DNA of 64,000 bases from Vitrella brassicaformis (GCA_001179505.1 CDMY01000144.1:111533-175532); one strand, 5' to 3'. Counted from the first letter of the stretch, positions 44,698-57,406 are shown. Notes: a model not told the origin generated them from the letters alone. Numbers and translations are program-made.

Positions 44698-46047
44698 TCA
44701 CTCGCCCGCCCCAAACCCCACCTCTACAAGTGCCTTCTCCTCTTCGCCCCCATCCACAGCAGCAGCAGCAGCAGCAGCAGCGACGGCACTGTCTTCCGTC
44801 TTGTTGCTGCTGCCTCTCTTGCGGCTCTTCTTCTTCTTGATAGACACACCGCCCGCATAGTTGGATGAAGGGGTAGGGGCGGCACCGCTCCCCGCTGCTG
44901 CTGTGCCGCTGCTGGCTGGCTGCGGCTGGGATGCAGCCGTGCTGTCAGCAGTGGACTGGGAGAGGCCGTAACAGAAAGGGGCGGGGGCGATAGGCGGCAT
45001 CAGTCTGGTCGAGAAGTTGGCCCGCAGCCCCTCCAAGAGATAGTCGCGATGGATGGGGTGGCCCCGATGCTGCTCGAATGTGGACAGGGCGTTGTCGAGG
45101 GTCATGTTGCATCGCAGGCACAGGTAAGAGACGACGAAGTAGCCGGTCCGGTTGACCCCATGTGTGCAGTGGATGGCGATGACGCACGGGGAGGGGCTGT
45201 TGCTGGCCGTCCAATCCCGGCGGATGCTGTCGACCATCACACAGAACGCCTCTGTGTCCCCTCGGCTGGGGGTCTCCCTGCCCTTGACGGCCATCTTGTG
45301 ATGCTTCACACCACTGTCCTCGAACGTACATGCATCATAATATCTGCACCGCCACACGCAGACACGAAAATGGGGGATGTCCTTATCGCCCTGTGGACAT
45401 CTTCCTTCTTACCTCTTGGTGTCGCAGAGGTCGATGATGGCCGAGAGAGGCGCGACAGAGGAAGCCATGTGTTTTATGAGGTCCGCGGGATAGAATCGGT
45501 CGTCGTAAGCAGGAATAGCCTGGTCGAAGGTCTTCTTGAGTGGCACCTTGTGCGGCACCATGAAGGCACCATCACGCCCTTCCCCTTGCATCCGCAGCAG
45601 CCTGATGGGTGTGCCCACCTTGGTGTACCGCAGCCAGCCAGTTATCATGCTCTCGCCTGCACAGAGGGCATTCAACGCACAGCAAGGCAAGCAGTGGGAC
45701 ACGCGTGACGCTCTGATGTAAGTGCCGACCCGACACTTGCCTCTATCTCCGTGGGTGTGCGAAGGCCTTCCTCTTCCTCTTCCTCTTCCACCGCGCCCCC
45801 TCCCTCCCTCCCAGCCTCTCCACCCACCCCGTCCCCTGTCGTGTGCGTCACGATGGTCCTGACGCTGATAGGGATCACGCGAGAAGAAGGCCATCCGGTC
45901 ATACAAATCACCGGAGTGTGAGCCTGGGTGAGGTGCGTAGGGATCAGGTGGATATTGGGGAGGATAATGCGGAGGATAATGATAAGGTGGTGGCTGCTGA
46001 TGGCCTTGCCATGGCGCGCCGTCCTCAGTCATCGTTTTCCTCTTCAA
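44698..46047 (-). CDS. Cysteine-type RNA 5'-triphosphatase / DUSP11 (PIR1)-like phosphatase
   Basis: This belongs to the Cys-phosphatase family that includes metazoan/plant capping-enzyme triphosphatase domains and DUSP11. It would remove the 5' gamma-phosphate from RNA. The start MKRKTMTEDGAPWQ is at 46047. A Pro/Tyr/His-rich and then RG-rich region (RGRGGWRGWEGGRGRGG) follows. The catalytic domain begins GWLRYTKVGTPIRLLRM (about 45635), with VPLKKTFDQAIP and HMASSVAPLSAIIDLCDTKR. The signature HCTHGVNRTG (about 45165-45135) is HCxxGxxRTG with catalytic Cys and Arg intact, followed by RCNMTLDNALSTFEQHR. No guanylyltransferase KxDG motif follows. The C-terminus is Ala/Ser/Lys-rich (IKKKKSRKRG, a possible nuclear signal) with an Ala run coded by a CAG-type repeat at 44758-44783; stop 44698. 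RG and Lys regions fit RNA binding in the nucleus. DUSP11-like or separate capping triphosphatase cannot be told apart here. Confidence 0.85.
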
Positions 46048-46150
46048 GCGACTTAGCTCGCACCGGGATTTAGGATCACATGAAACCGCTCCCTCTGATT
46101 TAGGGTCACGGAACGAATGCGTTCACATCTGCCCGTGGTTCTCTTGACTA

Positions 46151-49100
46151 ATGGTGAAGCACAAAGGCGGCGGGAGTGCAGCCCGCTACAACGCCACTGC
46201 ATCCAAGCCGTCGCCTGCAGATGATGATATTGTGGTTTTCAGCAAAGGCGGCGGGAAGAGTGGCGGCGACAAGAAGGTGACTGAGTGTTCAGCACACCCA
46301 GACGCACAGCTGACATGAAGAAAACATGGCAGATCTTACTGACTGTTTCTGTGTGCTACGCTGCTTCTGCAGGAGCGTGATGTGCCAGCCAAGCCGAAGC
46401 CACCATTGCCCGAGAAGCGCGTCCACGAGAAATGGCCAAAGCAGCTGCTGCACGAGATGTGTCAAAAGACGAAGCGTCCGAACCCACAGGTACACAACCT
46501 TCCTTGCTTGACACACCCGTCTCGCTGCATGCGTGTGTGCGTGTGTGTGTGCGTGTGTGCGTGTGTGTGTGTGTGTGTTCTCTCTGCAGTACCAGATGCG
46601 CAAGTCGCCGCCAGGTCAGTTCTGCATCGAGTGTGTGCTGACCAACCCCAAGGACAGGGAGAAGACTGAGCGATTCCGGCCTGAGGAGGCATACGATGAC
46701 AAGTTCGATGCTGAGAACTGCGCCGCCCTGCTGGCCTTGGTACGCGACGCACGCGCACACAAGTAACCGCCGCGCATCAAGGTGCCTTTGTCTGCTGTGT
46801 GTGGGTGTCCCCAACCCAAACAGCATCACTACAAAAGCGACATCCCTCTCGAGCGGCTTCTGCCCGAGCGCTACCGGCCTCTCTGGCTGCAGCTTATCGG
46901 AGCGACTCAGCAAAGCCAGCCGAGCGGCGGTGGGCCGAGGCAAGAGGGGCAGCCGGCAGACGAGAGCAAGGCCAAGGGGAAGAAGGGTTGGGCCAAGGCA
47001 GCCAGTGCCATCGCAACAGGCAACGGTGCTGCTGCTGCTGCTGGTGCCGGTCCTCCCTCCTCTGCCAGTCAGCCGAGCGATGCAGCGCCTGACCCACCGG
47101 CCCGTCCCGCCCTCCCTGCGCAGCTGACAAGGGCCAACAAGCACGTGTCTGAGTATACGCGTCAGCAGCACGCGGCAAAGCGGGATGCTGAGAGAAAGAG
47201 AGGTGCCCGAGATCGAGAGACCGCCATCTATCACCGGGAGAGTGGTCGAGCAAGGGTACAGATGAGCTCGACCGTGCGGCAGCGTGTGAGGCAGCTGCTA
47301 CAACAGCTGCTGCCCGGCCGCGGAGATCTGGTGCAGCCCGTCTTGACGCTGCCAGCCCCTCAAATCCGATCGAGACTCGCCCACGACCCCCGCGCTCTGG
47401 CAGCCGTGCGACAGCGGCTCTCCTCTTTCGGCTTTGATGCCTCCCAAGTAGAGATGGCCATCACATACGTCACGGAAGGGGTGGAGGACTGCGGCGCTCA
47501 AGGGCGGAGGGAGCGTCTCTCGGAGAGGGCGCTGGGTGTGGCTATGGACGCGTGTGTGGACTTTCTGGTGATGAACGTGGCCGAGAGTGCTGTTCCTGCG
47601 TCGTTCAATCCCCACGGCAAGTCGGTAGAGGTGGTCCTGGCCGGCAACGAAGATGTGGAGCTGCGGACATCCGATGAAGACGGCGAAGACGAGAGGGATG
47701 GAGGCGAGGATACGGATCTCGATGTGCCCGCCTTCCTGGCCAGCGTGGCTTCTGCGGCCCTTCCCTCAACCCAGGAGCTGTCGCTCAGCTGCGACTCGTT
47801 GCTCATCTCCGTCCTGCCAGCGGCGAGTGGCGACCAGCCGACCCCTGCAACTGTCCATATGGGGCTGTTCCGCTCTCTCGTCGGTAGCCTAGGTCTTTGG
47901 GGGTGGGTCGAGCCGGCAGTGAAGGAGTGGGAGGACCGTGGCAGACAGAATGACGTCCTTGGCCTGATTTGGAGCATGTACAGAGACGCGGTGCTCGAGG
48001 CGGCGTCGCGCATCAGCGGACACAATCTTGTGGATGTTTATGTGACTCCCGGCCCTGCGTGCCCCCCGCCAGAAGACGAGCCACTGGTGCTCGATTCCAT
48101 GTATCCTGAGTCTGTCTTCACGCCGCTCCCCAGCGAATCTGACCCTTCACCCTCCCCCCTCCCTGCCGAAGGCTTCCCGGTCTCCGATGGGTTCCATTGG
48201 GTGGTCCGGATTCCCGACCTTCACAACAGCTCCCACGTCCTATGGCTTCATCTGTTATCCCCTCCCCACGCACCCTACCCCTCCACCCCTCATCTCGCGT
48301 GGGTCAGCAACCGGCGTGGCCTCTCCCTCGACTCTGTCAGCCACCCTGAGAGCGAGGAGGCTTTACGGGCAACTGGCGAGAATCTGCGGCTGACTGTGGG
48401 GATGCTCGCTGACATGGCCGCACAGCTGGACGGACAGGGGGAGACGGCGTACGGCGAGGGTCACGGCATAGCGATGGCGACGTGGCTGGCTGAGTCGGCA
48501 CAGGCCGTGGTGCACGAGGCATTCCCGCAGAGAGGGGAAGCGTATTTGCGAGACACCTGGAGGGCGGGGGTCGGATTCATGTCGACTGACGACGTGGGGA
48601 CGAGCACCGCGGACGGCGAGGCAGAGCGGAGATCATGTCATGAGAATGAGCCACCTGCGGCGAACCGTGAGCCGGCGGGCATGGACCAAGGCCAGGCATC
48701 GGAATCTCGGGAGCCCCCACGAGAGCCGTCAAGCCGTCCAGGAGTGCCACTCAGGAACGAGCTGACAGCGTCGATCAGGGAGCGAGTGACAAAGGGCATG
48801 ACCACTCAGGTGACCAGGACGGCTATGCAGCGTCTCAACACGCGCAAGAGGGCCGCAGAAATAGTCACTCTGCTGGAGGGGCAGCGGGGGGAGGCAGGTC
48901 ATGGCAGCCGCGTTCTCGTGCTGCAGGTAATTAATTGAGTATGGTCGCACTCACTGGTGTGCATAGAGAGAGGCATTTCTGTTTGTCGCTCTCGCAGGGT
49001 GAAACCGGGTGTGGCAAGACGACACAAGTGCCTCGATTGCTTCTGGAGGAGGCCGTCACTCGAGGATCGTCCGATGCCCTCATCCTGTGCACACAGCCGA

Positions 49101-52100
49101 GACGAATCGCCGCCATCTCCGTGGCCGACCGGGTCGCCTTCGAGACGGGTACGTACCTGTGTGGCTGGGGAGGGAGCCAAACAGGTGATGAATAGGTGCT
49201 GTCATGGGGGGTATGGGTGTGTCAGGCTGCGACGTCGGTGATGTGGTCGGGTACCAAGTGCGGCTGCAGAGGCTGGCTGGCGATCAGACGCGGCTTCTCT
49301 ACTGCACCAATGGCATCCTACTCAGGTGGATGACCACCGACAGGGCGCTTCGGGGGGTGACACACGTGGTGCTTGACGAAGTGCATGAGCGGTCAGTGGA
49401 GATCGATCTGCTCTTGCTTCTCCTCGCCAAGGCACTCCACCTCAACCCACAAGTAGGCTAGCTAGCTGGCTGATCATGATGACACACACGCACACACAGC
49501 CGACTCGACTCGACTTACACCTCACTCTCTAATTCCCTTGGTCTGTCTCCCCGGTCAGCTCAAGGTGTGTGTCATGTCCGCCTCCCTCGCGCCAGATCTC
49601 TTCGTCAACTACTTCAAGCGATGCGGCCACTCCACTGCCTCCCTCATCATCACTGGGCGAAAATTCGAGGTCACCCACCACCACGCTGACGACATCAAAA
49701 GGATGCTCTACGGCGAGACGGGAGACGACACACCAGAAGGAGCACAGGCGGAGGATCACGCCCACAGAGACGACACATGGGAGGAGCCGCCAGATGCCTG
49801 GAGTGAGACGGGGAGTGGCAGTGGCACTGGCAGCTCGGATGAGTCAGCGAGCGACGAGCAGCCGAACAGGCCACGAGGGAGGGAGAGGCCTGCAGTGCCG
49901 AAGCCCACATCGGGCAAGGGTCCCGCCACCAGTCGAGACCCCAGGCAGGTGTTCGGCAGCCACAACGTGCTCGGCGTCATACGCGACTGCGTGTCGTGGG
50001 TTCATGAGCGTCACCCGATCGAGGCGGCTGTGCTGATCTTCGTGGCTGGCATACAGGACATCACGGCGGTGTGTCGACACCTGAGGGCGGCGGATGGGGG
50101 CTTCCATGTTTTGCCCTGCCACGGCAGCCTCCCGCCAGAACAAATGAGGCAGGTGCGGTGGGCAGAGAGAACAGCATACATAAGACACACAAATGCAATC
50201 AATACGGCGCATGCCATTCGCCTTGTGTTGTGTGGTGTCCGTCCGTCGGTCCCTTGCTCTCTGCTGTCAGGTCTTTGTGCCCCCTCCCAAAGGTCGTCGA
50301 AAGATCGTAGTGGCCACCAACGTCGCCGAGACCTCCATCACTATCGAAGACGTGCGGGCTGTCATCGACTCGGGACGGCAGAAGCAGATGCAGTGGGACG
50401 CCGTCCGGCGGATGGCCTCGCTCAAGGAGACCTGGGTCTCACAGGCATCTGCCATCCAGAGAGCTGGCCGAGCGGGGCGCGTTGCTGAGGGCGTGTGCTT
50501 CAGGCTATACTCGCGGGAGGATTATCGACAGTTCGATGAGTACGAGGCCCCCGAGCTGCATCGTCTGAGTCTGGAAAACACATGTTTGACTCTCAAGGTG
50601 AGTGACAAAGACGCGTGACACGACCCACACACGACCAATAATCACTTCTCCCTCTGTGGTGTCATTGTTAGACCATCTTCCCGAAGGTGGGCCTCTCGTC
50701 CCTTCTCAGCGAGTGCCTCGAGCCTCCTAGCGACATCAGCGTCAGCGCAGCCATCGGCTCACTCAAGGCGCTTCGTGCCCTCGAAGATCTCGATGTGGAT
50801 GAGGGCGGGGCAGCCGAGAGGCCGCCCAACGAGCGCCTCACGCCTTTGGGAGCAGTGATGGGTCAGCTGCCAATGGACGTCAGACTGGCCAAGATGCTGG
50901 CATTCGGCGCATTGTTCGACTGCCTGCCGCCACTGCTGACCATCGTTGCACTGATGTCGTGTGAGGACCCCTTCCTGTCGCCCCCCGACCGACGTGAAGA
51001 CGCCAATCGGAGCAGACAGGTGGGGGAGTTGAAGGAGATAAGCGCAACATACGTACCGCACCTCACAGATGTGGTATTGTATGCTCTGTGGTTTGATTGC
51101 CGTCCGTGCACGGCCGTGCAGGTCTTCTCCAACAACCAGTGCGACTTCATGACCAAGGTCCGGGCGTACAGCTGCTGGGTCAAGGAGCACCGCAGGGGCC
51201 GTCAGGAGGAGGCCAGGTTCTGCGATGCCTTCTTCATCAGCAGTCAGCGCATCAACACCATCCACGACCTCCGCCGCAACTTCGCCATCCAGATCGCCGC
51301 AAGCGGCCTTCTCTCCTCGCGGCCGCACCACACACGCAGGGCAGCGAGTGGTCATGATGTGGAGGGCGACCCAGAGGAAGACGACCAGTTGGCGGATCTA
51401 GGGCTGGAGGAGCCGGAGCAAGACGTGGACACGGCCACTGGGGGAGCGGGGGAAGAGACGACGAGAGAGCGCATCGCCGCATCGCTGGTCAAGGCATGTG
51501 TCGCTGCCGGACTGTATCCCAATTTCGCGTGGGTAAAGAACCCGCCTCCAAAATATCAGGTGAATGAATTACCCTGCGTGCGTGCGTTTGTGCGTCTTGT
51601 GCATCCTGCTCCCACTTGTCTCGCTGCGCCCATTTGTCTATGCGCGTGTGTGTGTGCACAGGAAGGAACGTCTGGCACCATTCGAAAGGCCCCATCTGCA
51701 AAGGAGCTCAAGTTCTACTGCCGGCCGGTGGACCTCAATCCCTCATCGAAGGCACCCTCTCCCCCGCCCGAGCTGCCGCTGAATCGCGTGTTCATCCACC
51801 CGTCATCTGTCAACTTCCACGAGGGCAGCTTCCACACACAGTGGCTGGCCTATCTGGACCTCGTCGAGACCACCAAGCCTTTTGTGAGGACCACCTCTTC
51901 CGTGTCTGTCTTCTCCCTCCTGCTCATGATCGGCGCTCGTCTGCGCATTGGCCCTGCCCGCGAGCCGCCCCCGTTTCTCAAGCAGTCCAAGAGCTACAGG
52001 TCCTTCCGCCATCTGTTCGAGTGCACCCAGCTTCTGGTGGACGAATGGCTGCAGCTGAGATGTCCCGGCGTCATCGGAGTCTATGTGCGGCTGCTCAAGG

Positions 52101-52270
52101 AGCTGCTGCAGGCCGCCCTACAGTCCCACTTCGCACGGATGCTTGGCAGGACGGGTGTGCCGACGAGTGGGTCGGACGGTGCCTGTGTTGCATGCTGCCC
52201 TGCTGTGCAGAGGAGGATCTTGGATGTGGTGGAGGGTTTGGTGGGGAGTGAGGGACATCGGCTGTTGTAG
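46151..52270 (+). CDS. DExH-box RNA helicase (DHX29/DHX57/DHX36-like)
   Basis: The start [19 protein letters not shown] is at 46151. The N-terminal exons are basic, with [20 protein letters not shown] (about 46426-46490). A very long exon (about 46820-48930) has an Ala/Gln-rich stretch and two conserved-looking regions, [17 protein letters not shown] (UBA-like) and an RWD-like region. The helicase core follows in order: motif [11 protein letters not shown] (about 49000-49030), Ia TQPRRIAAI (about 49093), II DEVHERS (about 49378), III MSASL (about 49573), [16 protein letters not shown] (about 50310-50355) and [10 protein letters not shown] (about 50456). HA2 and OB-fold regions follow ([26 protein letters not shown]). 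The end is stop at 52270. DEVH instead of DEAH and SAS instead of SAT occur in some DHX members. An acidic insert (about 49690-49925) between motifs III and V is unusual in length. A role in translation or RNA turnover is inferred from the subfamily. Confidence 0.9.
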
Positions 52271-52360
52271 GCAGGCAGAGATGTGTCATGGGAGACGAGC
52301 AAGGTTGCCGTCCAGTGCAAATGCATAAATGAAATCGCATCAATTGGTCGCCTGGGGCTC

Positions 52361-52395
52361 AGGGTTTAGGGTATAGGGTATAGGGTGTAGGGTAC
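52361..52395. repeat. Interstitial telomere-like tract
   Basis: AGGGTTTAGGGTATAGGGTA then TAGGGTGTAGGGT is a short degenerate run of TTTAGGG-type units 90 bp after the helicase stop. TTTAGGG is the plant-type telomere unit, also reported for chromerids. It lies between genes, so it is not a chromosome end. Confidence 0.6.
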
Positions 52396-52584
52396 AAACC
52401 CGACGACACCGAGATCTCGTCCCAGACGCCAAGCCGCATAGGAATCTGATGTGGTTCGTTTCCGTCACCGTCGTACTGTCTGTCGAGGCGCTGTCCATCA
52501 GCGCTTTCCGACATGCCGTCCGCAGCCATGTAGGACCACACTGGTGCACTCACGAGGCCAGATCTCCCCTAACACATTCATCCC

Positions 52585-55153
52585 ATGACTTGCTTCGTCC
52601 TCTGTGATGTCCGTGTTGGTGCTCAGGGAAGCTCAGCGTTTCTGCAGACGGCTTTGCCCACTGCTCGCTCCCATGGTGTGCGCCGCAGATTCATGAGTCC
52701 ATCTGCAAGGCATCAGCGGTCGGTGATGCAGTCGATGGTCACACCCGTGGCTGAGGCAGAGGGGTTCGGGAGCAGCCCGACGACTCAGAAGAAAGACGTA
52801 TGCGTCTCAGAGGGGCGGGGAAGGGCCGTACTCGGTGTCGTGAGTGGGTCACATGCCGGTCGGTTCGGTGTGTGTGGTGTTTGTTGACCGATCAGGAGAC
52901 GTACATCGCTGACATTCAGCTGACGGAGGAGAGCGACAGGGTCATCATCGCATCGGTCATACTCAACGGCGACTACACTAAAAGGGTCAGTCGGTACATA
53001 TGGATGGATGGCGGAAACACAAACAAGACTGGCTGGGTAGATCTGATTTATGCACAGGGCAGGCCGCATTCCTCCTCTGTGGGTGTGTGGGTGTGTGGTG
53101 TCCGTCAGTTGTGGGAGGACGTGTTGACTGACTTGAAGCGTCAGGCGCCCGAAACCTGGATAAACTCATTCGGCCGAAGAGCGCTCACCAATGAGTTCCT
53201 GCTGCAGACTGTCGGCGAGGTCAGCGCGCTGCACGGCGTCCCAACCACTACACACTCACATCCCCATGTCACCTGTCTCTTCTGTTGTCCAGGACGAGCT
53301 GCGTGGCTTGTGTCTGGGTGTGCTTGAGGGCCGCGTGGCCCAGCAGGTGCAGGCCGAGAAGGGTGTCACGCTGGCCGGCATCCCTCGACTCATCGGAGAC
53401 CCCATGGCCGCCAAACGGGCTTTCAAGCCAGGCCAGCCCTTTGCTTGCGACGTGAGCAATCGGGCCAGCCGAACACGCACACCTCAACAAACGTTTCGTT
53501 TTGGTGTTGCGCTGTTGTCACCTTCCTTCTCTCAGCTGGAGCTATCTCGCGCGCCACGTCCAGCGTGGACGACCGCAGCGGCGTACCGAGGTCTGAGGAT
53601 TGACATCGAGCGGCCGCCTTTCGACAGGCAGGCCAAGTCTGAGCAGGTGACGCAGCTGCTGCGTGAGAACTTCGCCGAGAAGAGGCGGCTGCCGGTCGAC
53701 GGCAAGCGGGCCGCCAGGAAGGGCGACATGGTGGTGGTGTCGATCGAGGGATATGTGCTGCCCCCGGACACTCTGACGTCACGGACACTTGCAGAGCCGC
53801 TGCCACGGGAGATGGGCATCGATGGCCAGGTCAGTCAGTGTGACTATAGGCCAGGCCACATGTGCCACCTGTGCCCAGATCGTTGTTTGTTTTGGATGTG
53901 TGTGTTCTCTTCTCTCTCCTTCATCAGCGTATGGAGGTGGTGCTGCAGGCGGGTCGCTACGCGGCAGGTCTGGTGGAGGGCATCATCGGCATCTACGAGG
54001 GCGAGAGCAAGGAGGTCGAGCTCAAGTTCACTCACCGAGAGGCGGACTCATTCGAAATGGCACGGATGATCGACAAAGTCGCCATACTCAACGTCACCTG
54101 CCACGAGGTACGTCGGGAGCAGACACACACACACACACACACACACAGAGGCAACCAGGCGGCACACGGCAAGTGTGCTGGCCGTGCCGTCTGGTCAGAT
54201 TTACGAGGTGCTTTTGCCCCCTCTGGATGAGAATTTCGCCAAGCGGCTGGGCCTACCTGGTCTGAGGCAGCTGGTGGAACAGGTGCAGATGGCTGCGGCC
54301 AGGGAGTACGAGCACACGATGCTCGCAAAGAGGAACGCTCTCCTGGTGAGTTTGATGAAATGAAGGAATGGACGGATGGGTGGACGGATGGTGCAAACGA
54401 ACGAGTCTTGGTTGTCAGGGCGAGGCATTGCTCAAGGCATCAGACTTCGAGCTGCCAACCGCGCTGGTGGATCAAGAGGTCCGTCCCCCACACACGCACG
54501 CCCACATGGATCCACATGGATGGGTGTGCTAATCTGTGTGTGTGTGGGTGTGTGTCCGTCTCTCTCCATCCATTTGTCAGGTGCGCAAGGTGTTTGAGCA
54601 GCAGCTGCTGTCCAAGTACCGCACGCCCCAGGAGCTGGAGCGTGCCGAGCAGGAGTTCCCCCTCTTCGACAAGGCTGAAAGGGACGACATCGCCAAGGAG
54701 CTCAAGCTCAGGTACATCCTGGCCGACGTGGTGGACAAGGAGGGAATCACCATCCCCGACGACGAGCTGGACAGGCAGTACCAGCTCTACAAACAGGTGC
54801 GTCTGTGCGTCCGTCATGCACTGAGAGAGGGGGAGGCGTGTTTGTGTCTTTTCATGTGTGTCTCTGTGTGTGTGTGTGTGTGTGAGCAGTATGCCCAGTC
54901 CCAAGAGGCCTCTCGTCCGGATGACTTCAAGACGTCCATGTCTTTGGACGACACCATGCAGAAGCAGAACCTCAAGCTCACCATGCTGCAGAACATGGCC
55001 TTTGACGCCGTCGCCAAGGTCAGCTCAATCGTCGTCACCGACGCGCCACCGCCCAAGAAACACAGCTTCTACAAACCCAACGAGGAGGAGCAGTACCAGC
55101 TGCGGAGGGCGGGGGTGGGCAACCCGTACGCATCAGCTCTGCTAAGCGGCTGA
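52585..55153 (+). CDS. tig: Trigger-factor-like chaperone/peptidyl-prolyl isomerase
   Basis: This is a homologue of bacterial trigger factor, the ribosome-associated nascent-chain chaperone, which in algae usually works in the plastid. Exons in order are: an N-terminal presequence-like region from 52585 (MTCFVLCDVRVGAQGSSAFL, then Ser/Arg-rich); the ribosome-binding domain region (YIADIQLTEESDRVIIASVI; ETWINSFGRRALTNEFLLQT; VQAEKGVTLAGIPRLIGDP); and the FKBP-like PPIase (RKGDMVVVSIEGY, VLQAGRYAAGLVEGIIGIYE, ESKEVELKFTHREADSF; 53720-54110). The C-terminal helical arms follow (LPPLDENFAKRLGLPG; FELPTALVDQEVRKVFEQQL; LKLRYILADVVDKEGITIPD; 54200-54790), then KLTMLQNMAFDAVAKVSS to a stop at 55153. 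The classic ribosome-docking motif FRxGKxP is not evident. The start and targeting are uncertain because the putative signal peptide is weak. It follows the helicase on the same strand at 314 bp. Confidence 0.85.
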
Positions 55154-55658
55154 GCCAGTCAGTGAGGGATACAAATCCACATGGCTGGATGGATGGAGGG
55201 TTTAAGCAGTAAGAACGTTCTAAGGCAAATAAGTGCGTGGGCGTAGGAAGGTTTTCTGGTGTGGTGTTCGCTGTGTCGCATATCCGCTATGGCTACCGCC
55301 AGACGGTGTGTGGATGGTTTGCTGCGGGGTTTGAGGGGTGTTTTACATTTCTCGGTGTGACGGCACGCTGTAGATAGAGAGACAGACAGACAGGAGGTAT
55401 TTACACCAGTGGTGACAGACAGACACATTATCGCAGTCAACGACAAGGGCACAGTGTTCACCCACATGGTCGGCAAGACCCCACAGGATGAAAACACCTC
55501 TAGCGAGACGCATGCATGTCTTCGCTTCCCACATCTGTCAGCGAAACCAACCCACCAAGGTTCATTGTCAGACAATGCCTGCCACCAAGAGGACACTGGT
55601 CGCTTCGTGAGTCCACACATCAGCCAACACCGACCCCTCGACACTCCCCTCTCTGAGC
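55154..55658. other. Convergent spacer
   Basis: This is a spacer with CAGACA repeats near 55381-55430 and no gene-like frame that I trust. Confidence 0.45.
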
Positions 55659-57335
55659 TCATATGATTTTGCCGCCCTTCCTGGCGATGTCCTCCACCCC
55701 ACCCACGTCGTTGATGAACGACCGCAACTCGCTCACCAGCGACGGCGGCCACCGTCGGATCTCGCTCACCCAGTCCAGCTGAGTATACCTGACAGACGCA
55801 CACACGCACACGCACACGCACACGCACACGCAGACGATCCAAACCCGCAGATGGACACAGCACTTCGTCTGTATGTCACCTCCTGCATCCTGATTCGATT
55901 CTCGTGCACGCGAATTGCCACTCCTTGAGGGCTCCCGGCAGGTCGTTTTCGCTGTATGCGTGTGCCGCCAGCGCGACATGCATGTCGGTGTAGGCAGGCT
56001 GCCGCCGCACGATCTGACGCATCACCTTTACGGCATCATCTCGTCTGCCCGTCTCGTAGAGAGCCAGGGCGAAGTTGGCCCTCGCATCCGTCGCGCGAGC
56101 ATCGTCTCGCCTGTGCGACACCAACCACAGACACACCAGGTCAGCTGTCGTTGCCATGAGTGTGGCTGCTGCTTACAGCGAGAGAAAGAGGTCGTCCGCC
56201 GCCTTGTAGTCGACGAGGGCATCGTCATAGTTGCCAAGCCGTGAGAGGGCGTTGGCTCGGAAGACTAGAACAAACGGGTTGATGCCCTCCCCCCTGCCGC
56301 CGCCCCATAACGAGATGGCTTTGCTGTAGTCCTTGACGGCGGCATCCCAATCTGCCAGGCCCTCGTACGTCAGACCCCTCTGCACAAAGGCGTCTGGGTA
56401 CTCCTGCACACACATGCCATAGTAAGGCAATTTGATGGCATGGCCATTCTCTGTGTGTGTTGGCATGTATATGCCGACCTGGTACCGCGCGATGCCCTGG
56501 TCGTTCTCGCCATCGGTTTTCATGAGGTCGATGGCCCTGTTGTAGTCCTCCAGCCCCTCGGCGAACCGCTTGCTGTCCACACGCACGTTCCCCCGCACCT
56601 TGTACAGCGTCGCCAGCTCGTCGCGGCCCCCCTTGCGGCCTCCACGGTACAGACTCTCCCACTTGTCGATGGCGCGCGAAAAGAACCGATCCGCCCTGTC
56701 GAAGTCCTGTGCAGACGTGATAGGCTGTCTGTGTGGTGGATGCGCAAGTGTGGCGTTGATGAAGGCGTACGTACCTACCTTTGCGTCAAAGTACTTGAAG
56801 GCTTCTTGTACCGTCTGGATGTCTTTCGAAGAGGGCTCAAGCGACGATGCGGACCCTGGACAGACAGATCAGTAACATAACCCGCCAGTGAAGCTTACTA
56901 CAGACAAACAAACGCACATACCTGCCTCTGCAGTGTCCTCTGCTGCTGCATCTGCGGTACGCTGCAACACAGTCACAAAGAGCAGGCAGGCACTGTCGTT
57001 GCGTTGGTTGCGTGGTCATCTGTCTGTGTGCGCATTCGGTTCGCTGCCGGTACCTCTGCAAGTGGGAAGGCAAGCAGCAGGGCGCCTGCAAATGATGTAA
57101 GGCGCTCTCGACGCTTTGCAGGCCTCTCCAGCAGCGCGGGATCTAGCGCGGCACGGCTGTGCAGCCCTGAAAGAGAGTCCCGATGCCGCTGCTCTGATGT
57201 GGTCCGTCTTGGTGACAAAGGAAGATTTGAGGGGAGATGGAAGCCAGCCACTGCTGTGGCAGACAGAAGAGCAGACAGTGCACTCATCATCTTCGACCCA
57301 TGGGTAGTTGCGAGCTTAGCTCCGACAGCTGCCAC
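55659..57335 (-). CDS. Plastid TPR protein, possibly thylakoid-targeted (LPA1/REP27-like candidate)
   Basis: The Met at 57335 or 57290 (MMSALSALLSATAVAGFHLP) gives a signal peptide ending before Phe, a complex-plastid presequence. A twin-Arg-like second stretch follows, RRERLTSFAGALLLAFPLAE, with a downstream ADA, suggesting thylakoid insertion or lumen export. Exons leftwards hold at least four TPR-type helices pairs: SSLEPSSKDIQTVQEAFKYF; DRADRFFSRAIDKWESLYRG; VDSKRFAEGLEDYNRAIDLM; GLADWDAAVKDYSKAISLWG; LSRLGNYDDALVDYKAADDL; NFALALYETGRRDDAVKVMR; and HAYSENDLPGALKEWQFACT. The last exon, WVSEIRRWPPSLVSELRSFI, resembles the Trp-Pro-rich end of plastid TPR proteins needed for photosystem II assembly (LPA1/REP27). 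That subfamily call is from memory of the motif and needs a search. Stop at 55659. It is head-to-head with the DUF4336 gene across 72 bp. Confidence 0.8.
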
Positions 57336-57406
57336 TTGCCATTGCGGAGGCCACCGAAGGTGGCCGGAGCGCCGACGGTGGGTCAGTCAAATGGCCTAGA
57401 ATTAGA

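Noticed and set aside
52361-52395. A chromosome end
   Set aside because: Genes continue on both sides and the tract is only about 35 bases and degenerate.
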